A stretch of DNA of 64,000 bases from Lutraria lutraria (lineage: Eukaryota > Mollusca > Bivalvia > Venerida > Mactridae): assembly GCA_964023205.1 (NCBI GenBank), contig OZ026841.1:25871561-25935560 (forward strand), given 5' to 3'. Every line of letters begins with the position of its first letter. The first letter of the stretch is position 1. Below are positions 1-14,000 of the stretch, in pieces. The notes under the pieces were generated by a model. That model saw only the letters and a list, made by a program, of their open reading frames with translations, was not told where the DNA came from and ran no database searches. The translations under genes and the position numbers were made by a program.

Positions 1-418
1 TTTAATACCGAAGTCAAAATGTGTTTTCAGTTAAAACCAAAATTTTGCATTTTTCTTCTTTACAATGATGTATATTTACATTATGTGGTATGTTATCTTC
101 TAGCTTTCATTATCGTTACGTAATAGTATCAGTGTCAGCACAGAGTGACTAATATGAACATAGAAAGGAATTTTTAAAATTCAGCAAATTTGAGAATATC
201 AAACACCTAGAAAGTCATTTCTTGATGTAAGAACAACATTTTCCCAGTTAAGTGCACAATTTTGTATTATTTATCTTTATAAAGATATATTTCAATCATG
301 TTGTGTCTTATCTTCTTGCATCCCGAATCATTACAAAAGTGCTTCTGTCGGTCCAATTTATTGATACGTAGTGTTTTAACACGCAACCACTATTCTACTC
401 CAGTGCATAAAGGGTAGG

Positions 419-650
419 ATCGGGTCCAGTGGTAAGACGCTTGTTTTGGGATCATTAGGTCCCTGATTCAAATCCCGCCCGGACCATCGGACTTTTTCTG
501 AGCAAAAAATCTATCCCATGTTTGCTCCTCTCCACCCATGTATTCAAATTGGTACCTGATGCATGTAAATAAGCCAATGTACATCCCAGTATTCGGGAGA
601 TAACTTGTGAAAGTCGGTTGAATATGTACATTGTATATAAATTTCAGACA
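419..650 (+). repeat. tRNA-headed SINE
   Basis: The head has an A-box-like stretch (GTCCAGTGGTAAGACG) and a B-box-like stretch (TGATTCAAATCCCGCCC) about 45 bases apart, as in RNA polymerase III promoters of tRNA-derived SINEs. An unrelated body follows, containing CCAGTATTCGGGAGATAACT. The cloverleaf is degenerate, so this is not a functional tRNA. The 3' boundary is approximate. Confidence 0.55.
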
Positions 651-2316
651 GACTAAAAACCTATCCTGTACCTTTTAAGGGTCCTTGTTTGAGCGATACA
701 CTTAAATTCCTATCGTCAAATCAAGCGAAAATACAAAACGAAAGGTAAAAACTCGTAGTACCCACTACGCTTCTTAGTACTAGTATGTAAACCATAACTA
801 TACAAGTACATAACATTTTTACTTTTTTTACAGACAGTCAAAAGTCATTGAATATGAAATTGAGTAAATTACTAATTCATACTGTCCAACACGAATAATT
901 TAAAATGGAAAAAATAAATTGTCGTAGATACGAGATGGAGAAGAGTACATGCCATTTTTTGTATAAAAAACGTCAAAGAATTACCAATACAAACAAATAA
1001 GATTGATTTGCATGTTCCTTGTTCGTTTCGTGAATGAAATTATTATCAGCGTTGTTGGACAGTTCTTCGACATATCCCTCAATCTTTTATGTCGCTATGT
1101 TTCATTATTTAAATTAACCCAGGCAATCTATTTTTTAAGTGTCTTATTACCACAGATGTAATTCCGAATGCGTCCATGGAAAAACTAGAGGAGTTTAACA
1201 AGGTCGGTCTTGTAGCTTCAGCTTCGAATAGGACGCTTTTTGAAACAATGTTTCCTATGTCAAGATTCTTTTCACATTTTAATTTCTACACAGAGTTATC
1301 GTTCATTATTATTTCGCTTAGGCCTACATCTCTGCCGAGGTCTCAGGTTTTAACAGGTTTCTTGTAAAACAAACAAATAAAGCAACAACTGGTACAAATT
1401 TTACAACCATGTGAAACAATTCATTTCCTACAATACATTGCAGATGTTATGATTTATCATAAATCCACGTAAACTATATTAACTGTCAAGCACATTTATT
1501 TCTCCAGTAAGCGTTTGTGCTCATTCGACTAGGTCAAAAAGTCAAAACGTTTATAAATATGGAAACATATCACAGAAGTCAACGTAACCGTGATACAATA
1601 TGACAACAAATGTACATTCAGAGAAAAAAGTGTGATTTTGTGCATTAGATGGAAACTCTATGAGACTCAGACACATGTCTTTGAACTCCTTTTAGACGCT
1701 GACAGAGATGTGAGTGGAGAAGAACGACACCTCAGTGTTGAGATTATTAGTCACATTCATTACAGCTTTATCTGTGTGATAAGCACAACCAATAGTAATG
1801 CTTTGAAAGTGCCCCAACTGTACTAGGCTAATCTCGACAATTATTTTGTCCTAAAATTAGATACTGGTCACCGAGAATTATGAACGTGACCAAAGGTATT
1901 TATTTATTTATTCATAATAACCCTTTTCATTAGGTATAAGTAGCCTATACAGCCAAAATTTGATTTTGTGTTAAGTACCTGTGGACATAATGTTCCGTAC
2001 AGGAATGTGAAACATATTCCACAAGGCAATTCCTGATAGTTCCGTTTAACTTTCTGTATAACGTACCTTCTAAAGGCTGTATATATTGATGTAATTTCCA
2101 AGTTTATTTATGTATGACCAACTCTGAGGTAGAAGTATCTCAAAGATGCATGTCTTATTATCTAACAGCAATTACAATGACGGAAGCTCAAGTTCACAAT
2201 CTATTATCAATGAGCAATATCAATCTGGAGTATGCTGCAACATAACCTTCTTAATTATCAATGATTTCTTATCGGAGGAACAGCAATTAATTTCAAGTAG
2301 TTAAGTCATCATGTGT

Positions 2317-3117
2317 AAGTTCTTGTAGTTCAGTCCGTGAGCATATTTAGTAGGCATATTTTGTGCTAAAAGTTATCATAGTTCAGTTAGAAGACACAGT
2401 TTATGGTATAAGTTGTCATAGTTCAGTTAGTAGGCGTATTTTGTGCTATAGGTTATCATAGTTCAGTTAGAAGGCATAGTTTATGGTATAAGTTGTCATA
2501 GTTCAGTTAGAAGACATATTTTGTGGTATAAGTTGTCATAGTTCAGTTAGAAGACATAGTTTGTGGTATAAGTTGTCATAGTTCAGTTAGAAGACATATT
2601 TTGTGGTATAAGTTGTCATAATTCAGTTAGAAGGCATATTTTGTGGTATATGTTGTCATAGTTCAGTTAGAAGACATATTTTGTGGTATAAGTTGTCATA
2701 GTTCAGTTAGAAGACATATTTTGTGCTATAAGTTATCATAGTTCAGTTAGAAGGCATAGTTTATGGTATAAGTTGTCATAGTTCAGTTAGAAGACATATG
2801 TTGTGGTATAAGTTAATGGTCATAGTTCAGTTAGAAGACATATTTTGTGGTATAGGTTGTCATAGTTCAGTTAGAAGACATATTTTGTGGTATAAGATGT
2901 CATAGTTCAGTTAGAAGACATATTTTGTGATATAAGTTGTCATAATTCAGTTAGAAGACATATTTTGTGTTATAAGATGTCATAGTTCAGTTAGAATACA
3001 TATTTTGTGGTATAAGTTGTCATAGTTCAGTTAGAAGACATATTTTGTGGTATAAGTTGTCATAGCTAAGTCAGAAGGTATATTTTGTGGTATAAGTTTT
3101 TATAGTTTAGTCCATAT
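2317..3117. repeat. 40-bp minisatellite, about 20 copies
   Basis: Head-to-tail array with a 40-base period. Each unit contains CATAGTTCAGTTAGAAGACA followed by a TATTTTGTGGTATAAGTTGT-like half. Copies differ by single substitutions (TATT/TAGT, GGTATA/GCTATA), and one unit has a small insertion near 2,813. Edge copies are more diverged. No long open frame runs through it. Confidence 0.9.
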
Positions 3118-5079
3118 ATAGCAATATTTTTATAGAGAATATTGCATAGCTAAATCATGTATTAGTTCTCGAAACACATTTAAAGTTGTGTGGAAACTTC
3201 CGACAACAAAAGTAGTCAGTGCTCATTATAACTGTGTTCTAGTTCCGTATCTGTTTAAGATGTGAAGAAACATTGTAAATGCTATAGCAACAAAAAATAA
3301 ACAAATACAATTTGAAATAAAATACAATAAGTCGTCACACTTCAATTTTGTATTACCCTTTGCGTGTCTTACTGTGGAATCATTAATTTTCGTTGGGGAT
3401 TTAATTTCGTGGGTCTGCTCATCCACGAAATCAAATCCCCACAAATTCAAATGCAGAGATAATACTCTGTACATGTACTATACCTGGGGCAAAAAAAAGG
3501 GTCGCTAGGAAAAATAAGGGTAGGCTAGGTAACCAGTAGCAAACAAATTGTTTATGCCTAGACTTTTTCTATACATGTTTAAATGAATTATTGAAATTTT
3601 ATTACAGTACCTAGTCTCTCAAAAATGAAGAAATAAACATACAAATCAATGCAAAGAAAATTAACTTACCACAGCTAAAACAAATGCAATCAGTACTATT
3701 GAATACATACATATAGGTTTAATAACTGAGCAGGTTACTTTATCAAAACATGAAGCTGCCTTCAATAAACACATATGCCCCAAGTGACAGCTTGTCTAAA
3801 TCTCATATAATAAGGATAATTACAATCATTCTGATATTTGTCGGTTTCTACGACAAATCAAAAGATACTTTTCCCTGTGATTCATAGAGTAAACAAAACC
3901 AGCAGTTTTACCGAATTCTTTATTTTCATGAATTCAATAAAAACATATGAACAGATTGACACATACAGAGAACAACAGAAAAATGTCAGTGGATTTAATG
4001 AAATGTTAAATGATATAATGTTTTAATATACATACGAAAATCAGTTACTTTTACCCCCCACCCCAAACTCCGTTTTTGATACTTGATACAAAAATCTTCA
4101 TATGTTTAATTGAGACCCTAAGTCAACACCAAGGTCTAATCATGATAAAAACAATCACACAACATTAAAACAAACACCTATTTCATTGTCTATTTTCTTC
4201 AGTCAAACATAATTTATACTTGTATCGTAGACAAATCAGCAGTAATCAGAACTGCTGTATAAAAAATGTAATTCAATACCAAACAAGTCAAGCAACTCAC
4301 ATGATTGACAATCTTTTAAAAACAAGAAACAAATAAATTTCCTGTGACAAAATAACTGTCGACAAAAACAATTCTGGTGAATACAGATGTTCATGTCATT
4401 TTTCTCTTCTTGAAGATCACACAAAAGCATTTGTTTATACTTTCACAAAGATAACTTGATAGAAAGCAATATGTGGTAGAATTTGACCATATCACAATTA
4501 AACATGATCAATTAACAGACATTTAGTAGAATAAAATGTTGTAAATCTATTTTAATAATGAAGCAATTACAGTAGATTTAAGCCAAACAAAACAATATAC
4601 AATAGCATTTCCCATATCCTTGATTAGCTTTATTGGCTCACACTACTATGCATTTACTTTGGCCTACCTGTAACTTAATATTTTAATACATGTAAATATA
4701 TTCAAGACATACAAAATAATCTTACAGGTACTGTGTGTATTTTTTAGCCTCAAATGTACAAGTAAAAAAAACAATCCAGTGATATAGACAGAGCTTCATG
4801 TAATTGCAAAAATGCTCTCATGAACAAAAAGCTATCAATTACAAATCCAGTTTTAAGATAAGAAACCATAATAAATTACCATTGGTAATCACTTCATTAC
4901 TAAAACTAATATGCAACAAATCCTGTGCACTACTATATTATCTACTTCAGTTGATATTTTCACAAGCAAAGTCTAACAGTTACAATGTACATATACATCT
5001 CTTTCACATAAGAGATGTCAATTTAGAGTCCAAATCCTAGTCCTGTATACTTCTATTGAACACACACAGCTGTTGTAGA

Positions 5080-8000
5080 CTAAGCTATAAAATCTAAAGG
5101 ACGATTAAATCCACCTTTTCTATTCATGTATTGTCTGAAAGTGTAAGCATATTATCAAGAATTGAGAAATAAAACATAAAAATATTCAAGGGAGAAAACA
5201 AAATAAGTATGCCATAACAGTCATGCCATTTGGGTGATCTTTCTAGCGAAGACCCTAGGGGTATACCTGGGTAGAACCACTGACCTTCTGTAAGATATAC
5301 CTTGACAACTAACTTGCATGTGGAATTTTTCTGGTCCCTGATGAGATTCATAATTACAGCAGTGATGGCGAGTAATCACCAGTAAGAGACCCTAACCTAA
5401 CTGACCACAGACGCCCCAAATAAATCAACCTAAACACCGGCATTATAATAAATTAGAGTGCTGCCAAAGTCAATGAATGAGCAGTCTTGAGTCTTGACAT
5501 TTGCATACAATACATAAGTATTACTTTTATTAGCATAACATCATAATTATATGTATACATCAATTTATTTAAAATCTTTAAATGAGCAAAGTTTTACTAA
5601 TGAAATTTATACATTTATGAACTAGGTGCATGTAGTGCCTAGGTAGTTTTCCTTCTAAATCTTCAAAATCAGTCGGTTTAGACTATTGTGAAACTTTTAC
5701 TTTGACTGTTTGATAATCTGATTTAAAGTCTTACCTGTATCGTCTTTTTTTACAGATATTGGCAGAATAATGTTCATTACCAACCACTTGTTTATCCTGT
5801 AAAATTACAGAAAATTTCAGTCAAAAAATTTAAGTAACAGTCCTTAAGCAGGGTTTTAAGTATAATATTTTATTTAAAGCACTAGACCAAACCATAAGTG
5901 GACTACAGAAAATAAACAATTTACCACAATACACAAATTTGAGAAAATTCACAAGCCAGTACAAAAATTAAGTACCCCGGGACTTCAGTCAACTGTGTCA
6001 GCACGAAAAGCAGAAGGAATGAAGAAGGATTGACAAGATGACTATTCACACTGTACTTTATCTGACACAAATATACATTTTTATCCCCCCAAGAAGCATT
6101 TAATCAAACAGAATCAGTATTCCCATAGAACATTTAGAGCAGTAAACATATAAGTAGTATGCCTAAAAAAAAGACAGGATACCCCATATAATCATATCAA
6201 CTTGACGTCCAGCCAACTGGTCAGAGCAAATCCCTAATTGTAGATCGTAATAAAGCTGGCTTAATTAATCTTTAACATTTCTATAACTTTTGTGAATCAC
6301 AACAGATATAACTAGAGCTGTCACAGAGGTGACTAATACCCCCGGCGCCGCTTTGACACTAATACTGCAATGGTACACTATACGGCTAAGTTCAGGGGGA
6401 CATAACTCTGCAATGAGTGCATCGCTGGGCATGAATTGTGTCTTGCACATCTACACTTGATGGTGATAACATATACCAAGTTTCATTGCAATAGCTTAAA
6501 AAATGTGGAAGTAGTTCGCTCCACAAACTTTATGCAGACAGACCGACCAACCAACCGACAGAGTGACTCCAATATACCCCCTCTCAAACTTTGTTTGCGG
6601 GGGTATAATTAATCAATAATAGAACTGCTAGTCAACTTATACAAAACAGTTATCAACACCTTATTTCAATATCAAATTATAGCACAGATTAAAGAGTTAG
6701 AACCTTTGACAAGGTTTACAACTTATTTATGTTATACATGTACGGTATGTACTAAAAGATGTACCATATTCATGAGTTAATGTTTACCTTAGTTGTATCA
6801 AAACCTGAGAAACCCATCACTCTCATCAACTCCTGTTCAGCTTCAGGCATGCTCTGTATATCTTCTTCTGAAAAATTACAAGACTTAAGATGATCAGTGT
6901 TCAAACTATCTTTTTTAAAGCACCACCCAAAACCATAAGCAGGCAATTGAATTAAACCAATCACCTATAGCTCCCACGAGAACTTTACCAGCACTGGGCT
7001 TTGGTTTTTACCTGAATTCGTTTAATTACGTTCTAAAGTCAGAAGTTGTACAACCAACAGAATACATACTAGAAAATTTCTTAAAGAATGATATAGCCAA
7101 CTACGTATGACTATCAAAGGTGGATGACCAATTTTGTCTCTACCATGTATACTCTTTAAATGTATAGTTGTGACAAAAAATGGTAATGCACCTCTGCTTA
7201 CGTGGCAGTATCTCAATGAAAAGAACAAAAATAATAATTTCCTTATGTTAGATAAGAGTGTAGATATTTACCAGTAACAGGGGTTTTTTCTACAGGCTGG
7301 AAAACCAGCTCTTCATCATCCGAACTTTCTTCATGCTGACGTTCACGATCTCTATCCCTGTCTCTATCACCACGATCACGACGTCTGTAAATACGACAAC
7401 ACACTTATATTGAAAAACTGACTGACAATAGAAGATAATTAAATGATGGATATGTGTCAACTACGCTAATAGTTCAGTACAACACAACATAGAGTGCAGG
7501 TTGTTTTTTTTAAATTTTTTGGAAATATGACCCATACCCTTGGGAGTTTTCGTGGTGTTTTAATCAAAATTGGGAATAAAATGGATAACTGCAATTTTGC
7601 AAGGTTCAACTTGTTCTTATTCTCCCTTAGAACAGTAGTAGAATTAGGTATTTACTACCAGTAGTGATGGCAATAAAGTTATAAAAAATAAAAATAAATT
7701 TTGACTGGGAATTTTTGTCTGTAAATTGGGGAAAAAAATATACTGGTACTATTTTCCATTGGGAATATGACCAATTTCGGCTACAAAATCACCAAAAAAA
7801 ATTCCTGAGGCGTCAACTGTCCAATACACTAGTAGTTCAGTAAAATGTGACATAGAGGTCAATTCACTACTTAAAACATCTCAGCATCAAGACGACTAAT
7901 TTCAAGCCAATTATTCTAGATTTATTGTATACTTCAAATCCTGAAAATTAGCCGGGAGTCTGGGGAGCGCAGGTCCCCAGCAGGGTCAAGGGCAGAGCCC

Positions 8001-11000
8001 TTGTGGGGGGTGCAGGGGGGCGATGCCCCGGAAGCCGAACGATTATGAGCATTTTCAGGTTCTTCTGTAATGCATTTCAGCAATACAAATTCATGTTTTT
8101 TTTCAAAAACTCACTATGTTTTTCTCTCCATATTTCTAAAAAAGATGATAATAGTTAATACACAGGGATTTTTGGGGCTAATTTTTAAGCCGATATTGAG
8201 TCATATTCCCAATCAAAAATAATATCCTTCTTTCCCAATTCACAGACAAAAATTCTCAATGGAAACTTCCAAAAATAAAACAAAAAAGAAAATAACTAAA
8301 ATCTCTGAAAACAAGAGATCTTTCACTGTAAAAGACATGTAATAAATGAAAGTTCCCATTATGGTCAGTGATAGTGTCAGTTTGTGTGTTAAAAATTTCA
8401 GAATTGGAATAACACATATTTTCCCAATTTCTAACAAAACACCAATCCCAAGGGTATGGGTCATGTTCCCAAAATACCTGACACAAGATGAGAGACTTAA
8501 TCCTTGGAACTAGCTTGAAGTCAGAAGATTTTTCAATTTTGCTACCCCACCCACTAATTTTTTCATGTTAATACATAGGAATGACATATCAGCCAATCCA
8601 TGTTTATATCAAATTTTGTGCACAAAATATTTCAATGACAAGGTCATAGGGATCGAATTCCTTCACAATATTTCGTACCTCGATTAATTACCTCAAATAC
8701 CTATGTTTAAAAAGTTGCTGATAATTATATATATATATTCATTTGATAGGACCCATTAACCAACAAATTGTCAACAATTTAAAAGTTCATAAACTTTGAT
8801 CAACTTCGAGTTTTGAGCTAAATATCACTCAAATTTTCAATCTGCAATTGCAAATACTCTTGTGTATATAGATGCTTGTTAACCAAGCATTAGTGAATAG
8901 GAAAACGCCCAAGTGATTACGATAGTATATAGTATAGATACCAGATATATATAGCGCCCTTTTCATACTGTTCGTACGTTCAAAGGCCCTTTACATAATT
9001 ATGTTGCAGCCACGAGGGCGCAGGTGCATCCTCTGCCAGTGCAGATACAGCATGATCTGACCAGAGGGACAGACTGAGAGAAAGCCCCCAGAAGGGAGAG
9101 ACAGACATTAGATACAGGCATGTCCGGCGCAGGGTGCGCCTAGCTCTTAGTTCAAATAGACAGCCTGATTCTTTAATGTGCCCAGTGTAAAGCACCGATA
9201 CACAGCTTCGTGGCACATTTAACCAGTACTTATACAGTCCACACAGTCAGATATAGCGGGAAATACTATGAATAGAATTTCTGAAATCTCCATGGCCAAG
9301 GCCGGGATTGAACAACGGGACCTCTGGATTGACAGCTCAGCGTGTAACCACTGAGCTATCGCCGCTATTATGAGGCCATCTAAACATTAAATAACAATAA
9401 GGTAATATTTTGTTTCTTAAAATTGTTAATATGATGAGATTTTAATTCTTTCAGATAACACACAAAAGATACATATTTCAGTTTAAATAGCATACCGGTA
9501 TATTATATGCAGGGATCATTTTGGATGCGATTTCGCGATATTCTTGCATTTTTTTTATGGAAATCGCATAAAAAATCTCTCAATGAAAAAGAAAATCACA
9601 CACAAAAATTTTCTGCAAAATGTCCTTTTCGGTGTTTTAAAAACCTTTCTTGTGCTTTTATTGATTCGGTTCAATTGGTTTCCTTTTATTATCAAATTGT
9701 GCGTGGGAACCACTCATCTATTCCTAATCACTGGGGAGCTTTCATATGACCTTTATGACTGATAAAAAGCGTTTCCGCGTCGCGGCGATCAATTCATCAT
9801 ATCGACTGTAAACCGAATCGAAAAAAGAGAATCAGCCAGTTCTGGTGAAAATATAGTGAAATATTTTAGGCCAACAGTTGTAATGACTCGGACTGATGAA
9901 AACAACAATGAATCTGAAATTGTTTCATTAGAATCAGCGGACGGTGGTACGGGAGTTTCTTAAGTCTCAAAATGGCAAGAAGTCGTACGGTAGTTGTTCT
10001 GAGTCCCATAACTAAATTGGTCTTTTTTATTTCATTTTGATGAACTGCAATGTAATGCATACGTATCATCGTCAAAGACTTTCGACTAGGTATTTGTTTG
10101 TTTTATTAAAAAGATAAGTGTTTCATGTATTGTAAGTTTTGTAGAGATAGGAAATTTAGAATACCAGGACAGCAGTAGCAGGGCCCTAACTGCTTTTCGG
10201 GGAAGGGGCACTCAGGTAGGACAATTTCACATCATTTTTGAGGAAAAAAACTCTTATAACGATGCACTGAACATTTAAAACTTACAATAGCAATATTGTT
10301 ATCAATATAATTTATATTAAATATACAATTATTCATAGCTTAAGAGGTTAGGTTTGAGTCAGATTCAATGTCAGACATCTGGCAAGACATTGCCGTAATT
10401 TTTTCTTGAATGAGCAGAAAAACATGATTGTTCTGGAGGGGAATTTCTATTTAAATAGGGGAAAAAGTATATTATTTTAGGTAGGAATGGGGACAAAATT
10501 CAGCCCCAAAAAGGGCCCTGAATAGGTACTGCAAATCTCATAAACTGCTTTGGAAGAAAATCTCACAAAAATGGACATATCTCACTGATTTAGCCCGAAT
10601 GTGATTTTTTCTCTCGCACAAATTGCCTGCCAGAATGTTTCAATTTTTTACAATAAATATTGACAATTTAATAGAATTGATGATGGTTTATGTAGACTGG
10701 ATCTTGTATATAAAAGCGTAACAGCAATGTTCCCTTTCAACTAAACTATCAAATCAGAGAACCAGACAATTTCTTACCTGTCATCTCTATCATGTTTTCT
10801 TTCCCTTGATCTTCTACGACCTTTATCTCGAGACCTACTTCTTCTGTGTCCTAAAATGCAAATATTCACATATTAACAGAAAGAAGCAAAATATGAGTTT
10901 GATAAGTCAGTGGATTTTGGCTAGATGCTTTCTTTTTTGTCATCCCATACTGGTTTTGCATATGGCACACTTTTAACAAATGAAAATTCAATTAATAAAT

Positions 11001-14000
11001 TCATTCAGGGATTAAACATAAATGTACAATACTTATTTATCTCAACAATTTAATAAGCATACAAAATCAACGAATGTGGTAATGCAAACCGATCAATGTA
11101 TCAATAATTAAAAAATACATGCAAAAATTGGCTATGTAGCATCTTTTAACCCACACTATAACTTCATAAGTGATTATTCAGACAGAGAAACCAGCCTGAT
11201 AGCCAAACAAGAAAAGTGTCTGATTAATGAGTAATATATCAGCATAAGACAAAAGAAAAACAAAAAATATAAATTATACATGTAAAAGCTTACTTCTATG
11301 ACGTTCTCTATCACGGTCTCTGTCACGTGATCTAGATCTTGACCTTTTTCTCTCTGAAAAAGATGGAATTATAGCCTTCAGAAAAATAAATTAGTCGCAT
11401 TTTCGTTATGTTTGTTCTGTACAATCAGGGACTACAGATTACATGTGCAATCGCGATACCTAGCTCAAAAAGGGGAACTAGGTGAGATAACTTGATACCG
11501 TTGATTCAAAATGTCGTAATTTACACTCGATGTATATATATATAGCCAAAACATTAGTCATTACATATATAATTTCCATTTAAATAAATGTTGTTGTTGC
11601 ATATATCTGTTTTGAAAACTGAAGTTAAAGGGTTAAATATTTTACTGATGCTCTGTTTCAATATAGACATTCATGGTTCATAAACTTTTCAAGTTTTTGT
11701 GATCAAAAATGAAATTGACATGAAATTTACCAGAATAATCATGAAAGAGAAAACAGACAACTTTTCTAAACCAAAACAGAGTGTTAAGATGTATTCTAGA
11801 TCAGAATTTTCTTCGATCTTTTGAGACATACACATTTCAGTATTGGCAGTTTTACTTTATTTTTGATGAATAAATTTGTTTTAGTATTAAATTTGATCTC
11901 GATAATGATCCATTTTTTTCAATTCATTAATGGCAGTCTGGTGGAAGGAGGAAAAAAGACCACTTTTCTAAACCCAAATTGCTATGCGGACCATCTATCT
12001 ATCATCTATCAAAACTGTGTTTTAAGAGATATAATGCCAATAATGCATTAAAATGCGACACATTTATATTGCAGTGTTAATTTGAATCGAATGCAAATGG
12101 CAGTATGAATGATAAATTGACTGTAGAAATGATATTAATCATCAATGAAAAATGTTTTAAAGTCGTGGCATGCAATGTAAACAATAGTCTGTAGTGATCT
12201 CACGATAGTCGCCGACAATCCAACAATCGTCGCTGTACGGTTGAAATCGCCGACTATAGATAGTGCATTAGAACAATTGATAGTTGCTAGTAAATACACC
12301 AATTACCCGACGCACAACTAAATATTATCTATTATCACTTATCGCTGTTTACATCACTGACTAGTAAACTCTTTTTATCAGAACTTGGTAAGTTTTTGCT
12401 CGTAATAATTATAACGATATATTTTAAATGATTGAATAGAAAATTATACGAAACTGACGACCACGTCATGTCTACACGCGGCGTACAAAATCGCATAAAA
12501 GATACTGAGTTCACTTTTTACTTTACATGACGAATCAAATGGCGTAAACATATCGCAATATCTCGGTCATAGCATACGTACAATGCCGAACCATTCCGAT
12601 AAATAAATCCGAATGAATATGGATTTCGTATGCAAATTGCTTTCGGTTTCACTCATTGATAAATAATGCAAGTTTGATTCACAGAGCGACTTAAGGGGGA
12701 CAAAAATTCAACATATTGGGAATTTAGCATTGTTTTTTGGGAAATTCTTTATCGAAATTGGAAAAAAAGAAGCTTTTTGCGATTGGGAAGTCACCAAATA
12801 TCGGCCTCTGTTATAGAAGGAAAAAAGGCCCTGCACTCCCAGGACAAAATAGAAATCAAATTCCAAAAATTTGACGAGAAATAATTTATCTAAATATTTG
12901 CCGTAATGAGTACCAGCATTTGACGCTCGTTACACAGTACATACACTGACGGGAACCAATTGCACTAGATCCCAGCGTCATAGTTTGTCGTACATTCACC
13001 GTATGTGATGACGGATACCAACCGCCTGACCGCACTGAATAAATCACTGCTTGCTGACTGGCTACAATTAATTCACTATATTTTAACCAATCAGGCGATG
13101 GAATTCCTTTGCATCATTTTGCTGTCAACATAGTCGCATCAGCAATCAAAACAATTGAGTGTCCAACGATATTTTGTTGTTTTCAGTGTAAATCACACAC
13201 GTGCAAAATAACTGCTTCTCAAAAAGCAAGAAAGTAAGCACTGTTTGCGTTCAGACTGTATCAGACACCGAGGTTTGATATGAAAATCGACCAAATATTG
13301 TATTTAAATGGTGAAACTTTTTAAATTGGATCATGTTTTGTGAATTTTGGTAAAACAATAAGTTGTTGACTATGGCAAGATCAGTTAAATGATCAACTTC
13401 TTCCCAATTTCCTAAAAATCCTTGATGCTGTTGTTCATTGATTCTTCAGACAAATTTGTTTGTCATCATCGATTCTGTCATCATCATTGATTGATGTGTT
13501 GATGATATTTTCATGTTTTATACTGTTGATTTTCAATAAATTACGAACATAAAAGAAAGAAAGAAATCTAGTCATTGTTTTGATGAATTGCCCTTATACA
13601 GTACAAAAGTTCAGAATGGGCAAGTGATTTTTACTTAGGCCTAAAAAAAAATTACTTGTTTCCGCTGTCCCAACCCTCCCTATTTTTTTGCTGCCGACCC
13701 TAAACTTTTTTTTGACCTATCAAAAAAATAATTTGAAAATCGGTCCCTTTTCGTCCATTTTTTTTATGTATCCGAATTCAGTTACTGTCCGAAATAGGTA
13801 CACTTAAATGACCATAAAACACTGCACAGATCAATTTCGTAGAATGCTTTTAATGAGAACTGATCTGGTCTGCAATTTTAATTGACCAAAGTCATGATTC
13901 ATAATTCCAGATGGCAATTTGGTTACATCTTCGTGAGTATACTTCGTTTCTGAAGCGTCCGTTAAATTGGATAAAGTTTATACCGCATTTTCCGAAAATT

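Larger units (their letters stand above)
1..5079. other. intergenic region downstream of SNRNP27
   Basis: No coding exon recognised on either strand. The short open frames here have no family resemblance and no convincing splice context. The stretch holds the SINE at about 419-650 and the 40-bp minisatellite at about 2,317-3,117. The part above about 4,600 probably includes the SNRNP27 3' UTR: a minus-strand AATAAA lies at 4,629-4,634, about 450 bases past the stop codon. Confidence 0.5.

Noticed and set aside
2317..3117. CRISPR-like array
   Set aside because: Period is 40 bases with no unique spacers; the whole unit repeats. It is a minisatellite in a eukaryote.
9507..9762. Overlapping 80- and 72-codon ORFs
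   Set aside because: Low-complexity Lys/Phe-rich translations of A/T-rich DNA, no splice context.
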